From Eutypa lata (taxonomy: Eukaryota > Ascomycota > Sordariomycetes > Xylariales > Diatrypaceae), in NCBI GenBank assembly GCA_022661535.1, contig JAKULF010000003.1, positions 1,426,001 to 1,490,000 of the forward strand: a stretch of DNA of 64,000 nucleotides, written 5' to 3'. This document shows positions 49,059-62,072 of the stretch, piece by piece. Position 1 is the first letter of the stretch. Every line of letters begins with the position of its first letter. Made by a program: the position numbers and the translations under genes. The notes beneath the pieces are model-generated. The model was given only the letters and a program-made list of their open reading frames with translations. It was not told the origin of the DNA and made no database searches.

Positions 49059-50201
49059 CGTTACAAATCACTTGCTTCCTTAGGACAGCAATCTATGTAG
49101 GCAAAGACAGAGTCAGGGCAAATACGCAGCACAGATAAGAAACGAAATATTATTGTATGATAAAAGCTTGGGATGGATGGATGGATGAAGAGATGAATAG
49201 ATGAGAAGGTTGGTTTAGTTGGAGCTTGTCTCGAAGGTTGTTTGAGCTCACACCTGACGCTGATGACTAAACTGAAGCTCATGGGACAGTTGGGGACCCA
49301 GCTTCCCCCCTGTTACCTGAAGCGCCATATCAGCACCAAATCAGACGGTGATGACGCAAACCCCACTATTGATAGGCTGCTGATAAGGCACGAGAAAGCG
49401 CTAAAGTCCCTATGTATCTAGTGTCAGCCACCACATACAAGTAACCTTCCTTCCTATAACTACGTACCTAGGTACCTATAAAGTTACCAGTCTGCAAGTC
49501 GTGAAATCCTCACTAGCTAATACTGTCGAGATGAATAGTAAGCATTTCGTGATAGATTATCCAGAGACAAAAATATGAAGGAGCATTCATTGATAGTCAT
49601 CTTAGAATTTTGATGTTTCAGCACAACAGAAACTTGTAGCCCATGATCTCAGCTCAGGTATAAACACAAAGCTCTAGTAAGGTATTAAACATCTAGGTAG
49701 CTCTATCTGCTCTACCAGCTTGCCGTTTGTATATACAATGCAATCGTGCATACGTCTCATTATCGAACTTCATCCGTCGTCCTCCCGGAACAACATCATA
49801 CAACCCCGTAGCCATGTACGGGATATGCTCATATCAAACACCATCATCAGTGGATACCCAGAGGTACCCTATGCCGCTGCCTAACCAACCGGTAGGTTCC
49901 CGACTCCCCTATCTTTCCAGCAGGAAAATATGCTGTGCATTAAGTATATGTCGTGTCATCACCCAATAGCGTAAAGCTAGGGGACGAAATAAACAAGCAA
50001 CGAAGCTCACCCGCCTTCATCTTGCGGGGGGGGGGCAGGTAGAAAAATATGAAATAAAAATTGTTGTAATGCCATGCAATGCAATATGCGTCTCCGTAAA
50101 AAAGGTATATGCCGCGACTCGGACCATGAGGCAGGCCTCCCTGAACGCCTGTGAACGCCACGGTTGAAAATCAATGATGCTAACGATGAACCCCGCGCCT
50201 T
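49059..50201. other. Intergenic, aminopeptidase promoter side
   Basis: Contains a short GGAT repeat near 49170-49190, TACCTAGGTACCTA near 49465-49480, and a G-run at about 50026-50036. No gene is supported. Confidence 0.45.
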
Positions 50202-52425
50202 CTATTCTTCTACCGCCTCCTCCTTGATGGGGTGGTGAAGCAAACCCCTGAGACACATGCGGCCCGAGTTCTTCTGCTCGAATTTCTTCCCGCCAGTCCC
50301 ACCCTCCACGGCCCCAAGCCACCTCCGCCATAGCGCCCCGCTGAAGCCAGCGTTGTAGTAAAAGGAAGAGCCTAGGAAATTGTGCTCGCCCCAGCCGAAG
50401 GGACTTTCTTCAGGAGTTCTGGGGTAGTTGAAAATCTCGTTCATGTAGTCGAGAGGCCATCTCCGGTCAAAGTAGACGGGATGCGGGACATAAACCGCTT
50501 TGAACCCGTGGTGCAGAGCGATAGAAGGCGGCCACATCTCGGGGAACATCGAATGGTGGTGCTTGTACGTTTCCTCATGCATGGTCTGCAACATACGCTT
50601 TGACAGCCGACTGATCGTGACGAGAGCTACGCGCCGCGGGGGAGGTTCGGTAACATTATAGCCGTTAACATCATCCCGGAACACCCAGTTGGTCGACGTC
50701 GGGTCAAATAAAGGGTCGAAAGTAATCAGATCAGCGTCCTCGCCAACGCCCCATTCGTAATTATCCTCCTCAAAAGACCTCGGTGGCTTATTGAAATCCG
50801 GAGACGGGAGCATACCGTTCGGACCAGCTTCAAACTCTAGCGGTCCCCAAATCGGCTTCTCCTTTCTGTCTTTCGTCTCCTGTTCGACGAATTGGGTAAA
50901 CGTTGGATATGAACCATGGAGACCGGGGATCCAGAACCGCGAACTCCTCTCCCATAATAGCTTTCGGGGCTGCGTGGCCGCCCACTCGGAGACGCCATTA
51001 TGGAACTCGTAGTAATGGCCGGAATACCGCACGTCCATTTCCCAGTTCCAAAAATGGTCATATTCGGGATGTTTCTGGGCAAACCACTGCAGGGCGAAGT
51101 GCGCACTTCGATATACGCCGTAGATGTCGGACTTCGCGTGGTTGTAAAGGTTTTCCTCCACCGGGAACGGACCAGGATAGTAAGTGCGCATCAGCTGCTC
51201 CGACCACAATGTGGCAATCCCCCAGAACTCCTTCGGCACGTTCTCCTGTAACGTTTGGTTGTATACTTCTTCGGAAGCCCAGATCGGTATAGAATCGTCC
51301 TTGACATGCACGAGAAGGTGCACGTCATACTCTCCTCCCGATTTAAGAGACAACTCATTAACCATTGCCCGAAGCGAAAGCAACTGGATATCGCTGTACT
51401 CGTAGCCTGTCCAGGTTCGTAAAACGTAGGCGGTACGCTGTACCCTTTTCTTGTGCGCGGCCCCCTCATCAGTGTGCGTATCGTTAGGCTCGAATCGTTT
51501 CCGGTTCTTCTCCATGCATCGCTTCTGCGCATCTCCCCAACTAACATCACGGTAGTCAACTTTCTTGAACATTTCATGAATCTTGTCGACTCCAACGAGT
51601 TCCGATTTATTCGCAAGTCCGAGGCCACCCTCAGCTGGATTATAGCTGTAGCCGTAAGGGCCTAATCGCCCGAAGCGATCAAAACATCTATCGGGCGCAA
51701 TATTCAGCATCTCGTAAGAACCCCAATAGGGAGCACTCATGTTGGCTGGTATACCCGGGTATGCGAACACATCGGGTGCCGGGACCTCCTCGTCCTTGTC
51801 GAGGAAACATGGTTTTACCGGATGGTGATCTTTGAGATACCCATCTGAATCATATTTAGGATAAGGACTAGCGACGACAGGGTCGAGTGGGGGAAGTTTA
51901 GCAGATTCAAATTTGGCGTCAACTGAGGCTTGTTGTTCAGGGAGCCAATCAGTGTAATTAACTAATGATTGGACGCCGTTGTAGAAGCCGCTTAGTCTGT
52001 CACACCAAAAAACCAATTAGCCTCCATTTGTGATTCACCTTAAAATGACCTCGAGGCATAAATGCGCCTCACCTGGGAAATCGCTGCCACGGATATGGAT
52101 TCTCTTCTATTTCTCTCTCCGCCTCTTTCTCCGCCATATAACGTCGCGCTCGAAGAGTACCGCCCCCAAGAAAGAGGAAAGTAAAGAAGACGCATAACGT
52201 TATTATGCATAACCTCTTAGGCGATGCGCGCAAGAAGGTGCCCAAGCGCCATCGCGACGGCGGTTTGCGCCAGGCCTCGGGCATCCTGTGGAAGGGTGAA
52301 GAAGGTGCAGTTAGAGGCGTCGCATTGGGACTCAGGTCATGCGAAGGTAATTCTTGGTACTCGGCGCTCGTTCGGATCGGCTTAAGAGAAGCGACTCGCA
52401 AAAAGGCACTTCGCATTGTGCCCAT
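50202..52425 (-). CDS. Type II membrane protein of the DUF3405 family
   Basis: Two exons (52425-52073, 51996-50202) give about 715 aa. A polar N-terminus (about 70 aa) precedes one membrane span, LCIITLCVFFTFLFLGG, then an RAR/EKEAEREIEE stem and a large lumenal domain. Conserved stretches of the family include RTAYVLRTWTGYEY, WNWEMDVRYSGHYYEF, EDADLITFDPLFDP and the final FYYNAGFSGALWRRWLG. The topology and WEMDVR acidic centre resemble Golgi glycosyltransferase-like proteins, so cell-wall or glycan work in the secretory pathway is a reasonable inference, but the reaction is not established. A second in-frame ATG three codons downstream is an alternative start. The intron joins RFP-R-LSGFYN. 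Confidence 0.86.
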
Positions 52426-55400
52426 CTAGTCGGTTGAAAACTGCGCGACAATCAACGGCGACAGGTGGGTTTGTTTCGAAGAAAAGCGCCCGTGGAAAAT
52501 TGTCGCGACTCGTAACCCGTCATGAATTTTCAGGATGACAAGTAGGTAAACGACACGGACACAGATAACTAATGGTGATAACTAAATGCCCGCATCTACT
52601 TTCGTGTACTCATTAACCTCTCTTCTACCTAGATAGGTAGTATTGTGAGATAGATCTCAATACCTATACTTTGTACAAGTAGGTAGGTATGTAACAAGAT
52701 GGTGGTGGGTGAATAGTGTGGGTGCGTGCGCGAGCGCAAATGCAACATTAAGGCGCAAATGGAAGTAGTCAATAAATTAATTAAGAGAGTTAGAAAGAGT
52801 GACTGGATAACTACCAGAGAAACATGAAAAGAGAAGGAGAAAACAGTCTTCACTTCTAGTCCCCAGTCCCCAGTCCCAGTGTTGAGCGACCGACTACCTA
52901 ACGTTAGACCTAGACTTGGCAATGTCGATTATTCCCAAGCCGTACAGGCCGTCTTGGCTGTTGCCCAGCTTACAGAATTCAGGGTTCTGAAGTGGGTTGG
53001 TTGCATGCTCAATGATGAAAAGGAGATACAGGGAGTGGGACTAGGTAAGTATACTACTACTACACTGGGCAAGCCTGATTTCCCTTACAAATATGTAGAA
53101 GGAAGTTGAGTAACTAAACTAATAAACGGGGTAAGAGGAGAGAGAGGCAAACACCATGGAGGCGACAATTGGGGGAAGCTAGTTATTACTTTAGCTTAAC
53201 ATTAGGTGTTCGACTAGTTATACATTTGAACCAAACCGCCCTAAAGTCGACCAGACTCGGTCCTTGATGCATACAAAGTTAGAAGAGAAAGGGAAGTAAG
53301 TCCGGCTCTTCGAGGCCGCTGCCAAGGCCTTTGGAGACTCATGTTGAAGTGAAGGATCAGACGGACGACAAGGATAGGATCAATTTGATTCAGCATCGGT
53401 AAAAGGAACACACAGCAAAATCTCTTCTATCGATAGCTGGGATAGTTACGTGCGTTGATTGTATGTAACTCAAGCATACCTCCCACTGCATACATACCTG
53501 CTTAAGCAAGCTAATTTTAAGTAAATGCAGATCAATGGCGAAGGTATGTATGTATGAAGGAAGGAAAGGTTTTACCAAAGTTACCTTAAAAGCATGTAGT
53601 TATAGGGGACCAATCATATCCGCTAACGACCAGTTACTCATTTCTTTAATTCTTTATCTCTGACCAATACCCATGGCTTGTCATTGGCTATGTCTGTATT
53701 TGTATGTACTGCAACGATACTCTCTTTTGACTGTAAATAACTCTAACTGCCAAGACAAGCCAATCCGACAATACAGTCAGTCATGGGTTTACAGCTGCTC
53801 ATCAGCCTTCTGTAAATACGACCTACCCACTCCGCCCCTGCGCCCTTACATATTCTCAATTGGCGATGCGCGAGTTACCGTCATGTACGTACATAGATAC
53901 CACGTAGATAATTACCAACAAGTGTGGATTGGTTACCCACGATTTTGACACTTTGCCCGTCTCTTAGCGTCTGCATATGCACGTGAAAGCATAACCGGTC
54001 CGAACACACACACACCCGACACACACATCGAGGTGTAGGCGCCTATTTAGAGCGGAAATGTGACGTAACTTGGCATTCTGACGCCATCTCTCCGCACGCA
54101 AGCAAGCAGGCAAGCGGCCGGGTAGCGGCAACCTTCCGGGAAGTGAGAACTTGGGCAGGCTCCTCCCCGTTCCCCTCGACGCAGGTGTGCGGCGGCGGCA
54201 ACCCGGGCGTCCCTTTCAGGTGTCTCACTTCATTTGCTTCCGCCGCCCGCCGGGTCGGCAACAGAATCACAGGTTTACAGGCATCACCAGGGCCCGATAG
54301 GTCGGCTAGCCGAACTACCTATTGACCCGTGTTGGAACTACCTACAAAACCCCGATATTGCTACGTACATACTATCTCATCGTTGGGAGGGTTTAATTTT
54401 GCTGACGTGCCACTTGGATTTGTATGCGCCATTATGAAAGATCGACACGCCCACTATTATGTGAAACTTCTGGCCCTTATTTTATATCGTATCCTAGAGT
54501 GCCAGAGTGCTTCGTATCAAAACTAAATATGTACCAAAAAAAATTAGGTCCTATTAAAACTCGACTGTCGGGGATTTCCTTTACCGTCACTAGACACCTT
54601 AAACGTGCTTGTACATCTTGATCACGCAATCTTTCATGGAGTCCAGTGTTTGTTCAAACCCCTTGATTGAAGGATTGTGAGGTGTGTTCCACGGAAAATA
54701 TACACCAGGCAGCCGCAAATGTGAGACAGGAATCGGTTATGTCCTACTATACTTCGTACCTATGATAGATGTTGTTCACTTTTCGTTTCGGGATGCGTGC
54801 GAAACATTAAAGGTACCCCCCGCCATAGAACTATATGATTGGCAACTAAGATCCGAGCTACATATACTACATGATAACGAGACACCATGGCTTTGTAGGG
54901 CAGTTTCTTGATTCGCATATCGACGTTTCGTCTACAGGCGAAACATGTTTCGAGAGATTCATCAACATTGTATGTTAGTCGACATGCCGGTCGGTATGGG
55001 GGCAAAAAAGTGATATGTAGCATAAATTGGGTATTCAACAAAAGATACCTATGTTCACACAAGGGTATTCCGAGAAGAAGCAATCTTGAGCGTGATGTGA
55101 AGCATAAGCATTTGTTGTTTGCCTGCATACTCAACGTTACCTACTGCTAGGCAACGCCAACCACAAAAGTGTTTCCACAAACAAACTACTATTTCATAAA
55201 TTACGAATACCTTAGCTTCTAAATTATATAGAAGCAAGGTGGCAACCTGCGCAAAATGCAGGTACCGACTATATCAGCCTTGATATTTATGACACGTAGC
55301 AATCACGGTTACAGCCAACAGGGGGGTGATGTGATGAGGTCTCATTCAACCAGATCCTCAAGTTGCCAAATGCAACATGAGGGGTATTTAACGGAGCGAC

Positions 55401-55614
55401 TGTATGTTACGCCAACCATTGAGGCAATGCTAATAAGTGTGCCACAAGAAGGAAAACCAGTAGTTAACGCCAAGTTGCTATGCCAAAAAAAAGCGCCAAA
55501 AGCCCAAACTATCCATCCATCCATCCATCCATCCATCCATCCATCCATCCATCCATCCATCCATCCATCCATCCATCCATCTACTTATGCATACGCGCGT
55601 ACGTACGTACCTCT
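52426..55614. other. Long intergenic region
   Basis: 3.2 kb without a supportable gene. It has TAGGTAGGTA words at 52627-52690, a CA-rich run at 54005-54027, and several short frames with no motifs or coding bias. No tRNA cloverleaf was recognised. Confidence 0.45.
55511..55581. repeat. CCAT (ATGG) microsatellite in the 3' flank of the AFG1-like gene
   Basis: About seventeen uninterrupted CCAT units. It begins roughly 34 bp past the AFG1-like stop codon, so it probably lies in that gene's 3' untranslated region as an ATGG repeat on the mRNA strand. All six frames stay open through it, giving false Ile-His-Pro-Ser or Met-Asp-Gly-Trp proteins. Confidence 0.95.
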
Positions 55615-57418
55615 TCACATGGTATCCTCCATCTGCCTGCTCCTCGCCTTCGCCCAGTCGTCGCGCTCCTTCTTGCCTCCCGACTCCTCGAGCCCCATGC
55701 CCCTCTCGACCCATTCGCGGCTCGCCATATGGCTGAGGCGGGAGAGGGCGCGCGCGAAGGCGAAGCGCTCCTCCTCGCCGGAGAAGAGGCTCGAGCTCTT
55801 GAGCTGGTCAATGTTGGAGTCCATGTCCTCCATCATGTGCTGCATGAGGTGGCTCTCGGACTCGCCGTGGTCGGGGACGGGCACCTCGCTCCCCTTGCCG
55901 CCCTTCTGCAGCGACTCGCGCAGCTCCGCCGGCGAGACGAACAGCTGCGTCAGTGGCACGGCCGTCGTGAGGACCAGCTTCGCGTGCGACTCGTACACGG
56001 CGTCGACGAAGGTGATGAACCGCCGCGCGAGGTCGCGCTCGCGGAACGTCATCCCGGGGATGTCGCTCACGATGAAGGCGTCGTAGCAGCGCATCAGCTC
56101 CAGGTAGTCGGCCGCGCCCGTGGCCTGCCCGATCAGCTCCTGGAACGTGAACCAGGCGCACCGCCCGCTGACGCGCGGCACCCTGATCTCCCGGCCCCAT
56201 ACCTTCTGCACCTCCGGGTGCGGCTCGGGGTATTCCGGGTCGCCAAGGAAGCGGAGCCACTTCTCGATGTGCGACGATGCATGGTTATCTAGCGGTGTAT
56301 GGTAGACCCCGGAAGGCGGCCGCGGTATCTTGCGGTAGTCCGTCGGCGAGTCAAGGTTTATGACATGCAGCCGAGATTTTAAGAGATTGATGGCCGGGAT
56401 GAAAGACTCCCGCTGGACGCCGTTCTTATACAGCTCGTCAGGGTGCCGGTTCGAAGTTGTCACGAGGACGACCCCGTGCGACATCAATGATTCGAGGAGT
56501 CTCCGCAAGATCATAGCATCGGCCACATCTGTGCACTGGAACTCGTCGAAACACAGTACATTAGCCGACTCGGCTATATCGGCAGCCACGAACGGGATGG
56601 CATCTATATCGTTCCCGTGCTCCACCTTCATTTTGTGCAGCCTCTTGTGTATGTCTTGCATGAAATGGTGAAAGTGTATCCTCAATTTTGATTTGACAGC
56701 CACCGGCAACGTATCGTAGAAGAGATCCATCAACATCGTCTTCCCACTTCCAACATCGCCGTATAGGTAAAGCCCCCGTGGTAGGTCATCGGGAATTGCT
56801 TTTCTCCCGCCGGCGCCGGCCTTGGATCCAAACCACCCAAATATTGACTTCTTTTGCGGCTTCAGCGAGTCGAGCGTAGGGTGTACGACAGGCCGCGCCT
56901 GGTAGTGGAGCAGCTCGTCATGCAAGTGCTGTAAACTCTGTATGATGCCTCTCTGGTGTTCATCGTTTCGTAAACGTCCATCGTCGACTCGGCGATCGTA
57001 TTCCTGGATTGGACCTATATCGTCTGGATCTATTTACGGTCAGGTTCTAAAAGATCGGCATACAGCGCTGAAACGGACAAGACAACCCTTGCTTACCTCT
57101 CTCGAACGTTGCTGTCGCAATGCTTGCATAGTTCCTGGCGCGGTGTAATAATGGCGGGATAAGAGACGGTCGCCGTCCCACAGGCACGACGGCGAGTGGG
57201 ATCTTGCGATTAGGTCGCCACGCATTCGAAGTGATCGCCGCATTGCGCAATCGCTCGCGGGCTCGCAGACAATCCGTGCAGAGTCGGCGTCTAGGGTTTG
57301 CCCATGTACCCGTTCGTGCTGAGTGGAGGCGTAGATAAGGGCTATGCAAGTAACAAGGGCGCATTCTTTCAGGATTGGGTTCAGGGGAGAGAAGGGGGGT
57401 TATCTGTATGTAATCCAC
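55615..57418 (-). CDS. afg1: AFG1/LACE1-like mitochondrial ATPase
   Basis: Two exons (57418-57097, 57029-55615) join in phase at [17 protein letters not shown]. They give 578 aa from the first ATG, or 560 aa from the ATG at 57364, which yields a cleaner mitochondrial presequence ([18 protein letters not shown], Arg-rich, no acids). Family motifs follow in order: [19 protein letters not shown], Walker [27 protein letters not shown], Walker [20 protein letters not shown], the arginine-bearing [14 protein letters not shown], and the late [14 protein letters not shown] with SDIPGM. In yeast the protein helps remove misassembled respiratory-chain subunits in the mitochondrial inner membrane. The C-terminus is longer and charged. 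The intron is small, and the downstream exon is very GC-rich. Confidence 0.93.
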
Positions 57419-59167
57419 TCTCTATATAAAGCCATTAGACATTGTCGGAAGCAAAACGATTGGAAACGAAGCCAGGCGCGAAAGTCGTAGAACGAAGACA
57501 AAGGCAAAATCTCGTCGTGGGGAGCAAGGGAAAGACGTTGTTGCGATTCAAGCAGAAGCAAAATTACTTTCTAACTCTAGTGTTCAATTCCGCCTTCACC
57601 AGCGCCAATTTGCGGCAATGGCGTCAGGCGTCCCGCTTCAGCGGTTATGGTACCTGCCGGCATCTCTTGAATCGCCGAAACACATGTCTGCTAATCCACA
57701 TTTAGAAAGGGTTTACCGAGGCTCTGGGGACGCTATCGTACTTATTGTACCTACTAACCGTACCAGCCCGTACCTAACCGTTCAAAGGGTTTATCGCTTA
57801 TCTAAACACTACATTTATTCGTATGTACGTTGTAACTAAGTTGCTTACTTAATTGAGTAAGCAGGTAACTACTTCGTAAGTTCAGATAGACCATCAGTGC
57901 TGTTCGCCTCCTCTTCATACTTGTCTAGTATTATATAAAATAATTCCTACCTTTTTATTATTTCAAATGGATTAATTCAAAATACCTATATGCTTCATTA
58001 TGAATACCATAGGCTCGCCAGTCGCATTGATCCTACTTGTCATGTCATCAGTCGAAGGAATGCTTGTCCTCCCATATTCTTGAGTCAGGTGCTGGCTTTT
58101 GTCTAGTTGGCATTGCCACCTTCGCCTAAAAATTTCCTCAACCCCCCCGAAGTTGGTACGCATCAGCAGTAGTGTTCACTCTTGCTAGTCGGTCTTACGT
58201 TTGAATTTGATAGGTAGGGGGTTCTGGTTAAGCTCGGGAGGAGAAAGTTTTGATATTATATGTAATCGGAACCATTCGTGGTTATTGTAGGCTATTCTCT
58301 AGTATTGGAATTCTAGAATTTATAAGTAAACATTGCCTGTTTCATGAGGTCGCTTGATTGCAATGTTAGTCTTACACGGAAAGAGCATAGATTTTAGAGA
58401 CCAACATATCATACGCATTCGATTATTGTAGGGCGAAAGCTCTAATCTTTTGTGATGTTCATCCAGCCATTCACTATGTTATTTTATTTACCTCTGCTCG
58501 ATTTCAAGGTCGAGGAGTAGTTCCTAAACCACCAATATCACCTCTGTGGACTTTGTAGGCAGCCATTATTAGCACCGCATCCATACCATACCAATGTGTG
58601 AAATTCTTCCCACCTAGAAGGCATTGAATCAAGCCAGCAAGGAGAGAACATACCATAGCGAGCGTCGGACGTTTTGTGGTATTTGTGGCTCGCAATCGAA
58701 GCAAACAGAAGTTGAACGGCTAATCCAACTACATCATCTCATATCTTGAAGTCACACGCCGCAGTGATTGCACCAAGGACACATTCTTAGAGAGTTCCAT
58801 TTGAGGGTCACCGAGAAAGAATAAAAAATGGACAAACATATGCGGTGAATGACCCTAGCTTTTCGAGGAATGTAGTTTGTGTAATGTATACGTATACGAC
58901 TGGCTCACTACCCAACATAGCATCATAAGACGCCTGTGCCCCCCAATCTATCTTTTCTTTTCCGACAAAAATAGTCACAAGTTGTCCTGGAACTTCCCTT
59001 AAATTATACTCCATTACTATTCTTTCGGTTCTAAAAGCCTCTCTCTAACCAAAATGCCCAAGGGTTTTCACATAACTCGTTGACATAATATATTACGACA
59101 GACATTACCGGCGTCATCCACATTCACCGCAGAAGTCCCTCCGCCACCGAAAATAGCTGCTGCCAAT
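57419..59167. other. Intergenic, no supported gene
   Basis: 1.75 kb. A TATATAAA element at about 57421-57428 precedes the AFG1-like gene. Other short frames show no motifs. Confidence 0.45.
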
Positions 59168-59764
59168 ATGTCTGTAAGTCAAGACCATGACTTTCATAAT
59201 AATTGGTGGATTCAACTCGGCTTCGAAAGTTGGGGACCAAAGCCGCCTCGGAGGCCCGAGTTTGCTCGCATGGTATTAAGACACGTTTTTCCCGAAGGAA
59301 TCTTCTTCGACAACAGCGGCGGAGAACGAGATGAAACAGAACGACTTCCTTTCCCTGATGTCTTAGCCAAGCTTTCTGCTGCATTCGAAAAAGCTTGGAC
59401 TGACACCCCCATATTCATAACATCTGGCCTCAAAGTCAGCATTTGGGACAAAAAAGGCTTCGAGTATATCAAGCTGCTGCTATCTACGGCAGGTGTTTTA
59501 ATGTACGTGGGGTCTGGGAGAACGCCTGAACGCTACTTCAAACATGTTGAGGAGCTACTTGTGCTCTTCCAGGATTCGTTGAAGACGAATGAAGTGCAAG
59601 AGATGCTCTGGAAAGCTAGAGAGACTGAATCACCAGTGGGTATTAGCAAGTTGGACGGCGTTATTTACACTCTCGTAGCTACAGACCTTGATGATGGGCG
59701 CCCCGATGGAATTTTTCAGGACTATCAGGGCTGGGCTCCAAAACTTGGAGGAATGGAGTTGTGA
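59168..59764 (+). CDS. Conserved-looking hypothetical protein
   Basis: A single-exon 198-aa frame with no signal peptide or membrane span. It is rich in aromatic residues at the start (NNWWIQLGFESWGP) and has a helical centre (DVLAKLSAAFEKAW, KKGFEYIKLLLS). No named domain was recognised. Length, composition and a clean ATG favour a real gene. The codons right after the start (GTAAGT) mimic an intron donor, so a longer spliced start cannot be excluded. It is isolated, with about 1.7 kb before and 1 kb after. Confidence 0.55.
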   Translation: MSVSQDHDFHNNWWIQLGFESWGPKPPRRPEFARMVLRHVFPEGIFFDNSGGERDETERLPFPDVLAKLSAAFEKAWTDTPIFITSGLKVSIWDKKGFEYIKLLLSTAGVLMYVGSGRTPERYFKHVEELLVLFQDSLKTNEVQEMLWKARETESPVGISKLDGVIYTLVATDLDDGRPDGIFQDYQGWAPKLGGMEL

Positions 59765-60751
59765 TGCATTTTATCTTGTAGTTTATGGGCTATGAATCCT
59801 CCGCAAAGCTGTTTTGGTACCAATAGATAGTCTAGGCATGGGTTATCGGACGAGACGTAGCTAAATCATGTAATATATATACAGTAAGGACATTACTCTT
59901 CGTTAAGACGTGGCATGGCTATATTGTCTTGATCTTCCATACTCCATTAACATATATGATTTCAATGGGGATATATCAAGGACAAACTTCCCTTTTGACT
60001 ACTGTCACCTTGTACAATACTCCGAGCTCTGAAAGTTAAATATTATAACTAGCAATACTCAATGCAAGTTGTTGTGAACTAATAGATACATTATGACGGG
60101 GAGCTTAGAGTCGCCTACAAACTCACTACGGAAATCAAGTCTCATAATATATACCTGTGCATTTCGCAAAGGCTGACAGCATATGACGTATCAGTAGTAC
60201 TTGGCTATTTATGCAACCTACTTAGTCACATGAATATGAAAGTTATGCAAGTATAAATTCAATAAGGAGTCAGTGGAGCTTAATATTCACTAACATTAAG
60301 AATTCCTATGCTAATAATTTTTGGCAATGTTATTCACAAGTACTACCTAAGTAAGCCAGGACTCAAAAATGGGAATAGAACTGGACATAGTCACAAGTTA
60401 TCCCTGTGATAAGAGAGATATTCGGACAAAATTATGTGATTTACTCTGCGAGTCCTTTAAATCTCTAATGGATACCATGGTATGATTCACACTTTCGTTG
60501 ACACCAAGCAAGGTAGATATCCAAAGCTGTTGTAACACCAGAGTGAATAAAATATCATATCCTAGTATGTGAGTCACTAACAATCATGACGTCTGAATCA
60601 TTAAATCTATAAAACACTTGGAACCTAAGCACTGCGTGATTATTTTGGAACCACATTGCTTTTACCCCCTACACAGCCTCAGGAACAGCACCAGTTTCTA
60701 CCTCTGTTATGATTAAAACCCTTTAACTTCTGTATCAGCACAAAGATAAAG
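59765..60751. other. Intergenic, AT-leaning
   Basis: 987 bp with only short frames. Nothing was recognised. Confidence 0.4.
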
Positions 60752-61726
60752 ATGACAGACAAGAGCAAGAGGAAACCTTCTCCCCCCTCAGCCAACGAGC
60801 CCCAGGATCGAGCTCGGATCCGCCGTGAGTTATCTACACCATTGAATCCACATATCACAATGGACACTTGGCCCCAGAATGGCCCTGATGATAAAAGAAA
60901 CCCACCTGGTAAGTCGCTACTTGCACCGAGCATCATATTCTAAAAGATAGTCGAGAACAGTCACTGAAAGTCGATTATCGGCAGGTTACCATAGCAATAC
61001 TCTCATCACGGTTATTCGAGTTTTCCAGGTCTTCGCCTTCGTACTCGTCGCCACCTTATACCCAACGTCGATGCCATCAAACGGCGGGTTGTATTACATC
61101 CTCGCTCCAGTGATTGCAGGTGTGACTTGCGTTATTGCTATTGTGTTACTACTTTACAGACACGTCTGGAATTATGTCATTTTCGGGGCTGAATTTGTGG
61201 CATTTCTCGCGTGGATTGTGCTCCTAGCAATGTTTCCTACTTATCCACTGGAGAAGAACCAAGGAATGGCAGCATTCGCCGTGGGCTCGGGCTTTGTGCT
61301 ATGGGCTGAAACGGCATTTGTCGTGGTTGTAGCCCCATTGACATACGGCGTATACAGCACCATCTTAAAGAAATGTGTAAGTCAAAAGTCAGCGTTTGAG
61401 CTAGCGGGCAGTCTGCTGAACATGCATAGAATTCACCCAAGGCGGCTCAACAGCACAAGAGAGCCCTTGGAGGATATTACGACCCGGAGAGAATGGCGGG
61501 CCAGGAAACTCAAAGTAGTCATGTCAGTCAACCGCTACCTTTGGGGCCTGGGCAACTACGGCCTTTGAGAACTGGGGAAGAGCGTGACTGGCGAGAATCT
61601 GTTCCGAGTCCAGCTAAGCCGAACCGGGGTTTTTACGCAGGCATGACTTCGGAATATCATCACGGAACCCGAATCCAGCCTCACCGGGGATCACCTAGGG
61701 AATTGAGGAGTGAGATAAGCGAGTAG
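60752..61726 (+). CDS. Four-TM MARVEL-like membrane protein
   Basis: Three exons (60752-60908, 60985-61376, 61430-61726) close in frame to about 281 aa. The unspliced second frame stops early at 61568; splicing from a GTAAGT at 61377 to CATAG at 61429 gives a longer polar tail, with KKC-NSPKAAQQHKRALGGYY, ending at 61726. Four hydrophobic spans follow a charged N-terminus: LITVIRVFQVFAFVLVATLY, ILAPVIAGVTCVIAIVLLLY, FVAFLAWIVLLAMF and FVLWAETAFVVVVAPLTYG. This topology is that of fungal MARVEL-type proteins of the plasma membrane or vesicles. The tail is Pro/Gly/Arg-rich and likely cytosolic. The exact family is tentative. Confidence 0.76.
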
Positions 61727-62072
61727 CAATGAGCGGCCGCTTATCAGGGGCAGGATGATAGATATAAAAGCACACTATACTTACCTACAGAGCAGTCATT
61801 GCTGTAAGGCCATATAAGTGTTGCCCTTCTGAGCTGTATATAGATCCTATTCTGTAGCTTTTAGCTTTCTACCATAAGAATAACAACTGAAACACTGACT
61901 TGGCTTTTGGCACCCCCTTTTGGTCCTTTGATACCCGAAGTTGTATCTGAAGCATTCTGCTAATGTATCCACGGCTATCGATCTGAGCACATATTTCTTT
62001 GCCATAATAAACAAGAGTAGCCGTTTAAGGAACATCGTATCCCATTAGCAGGCTTTGCCTCTATACTGCATG
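61727..62072. other. Intergenic, no supported gene
   Basis: About 350 bp between the MARVEL-like gene and the pseudogene. Nothing was recognised. Confidence 0.4.

Noticed and set aside
48292..49083. Plus- and minus-strand frames inside the aminopeptidase
   Set aside because: Shadows caused by high GC content; only the M28 frame has the zinc-site motifs.
55256..56292. Two plus-strand frames over 270 codons
   Set aside because: They run through the CCAT microsatellite and then antisense to the AFG1-like ATPase.
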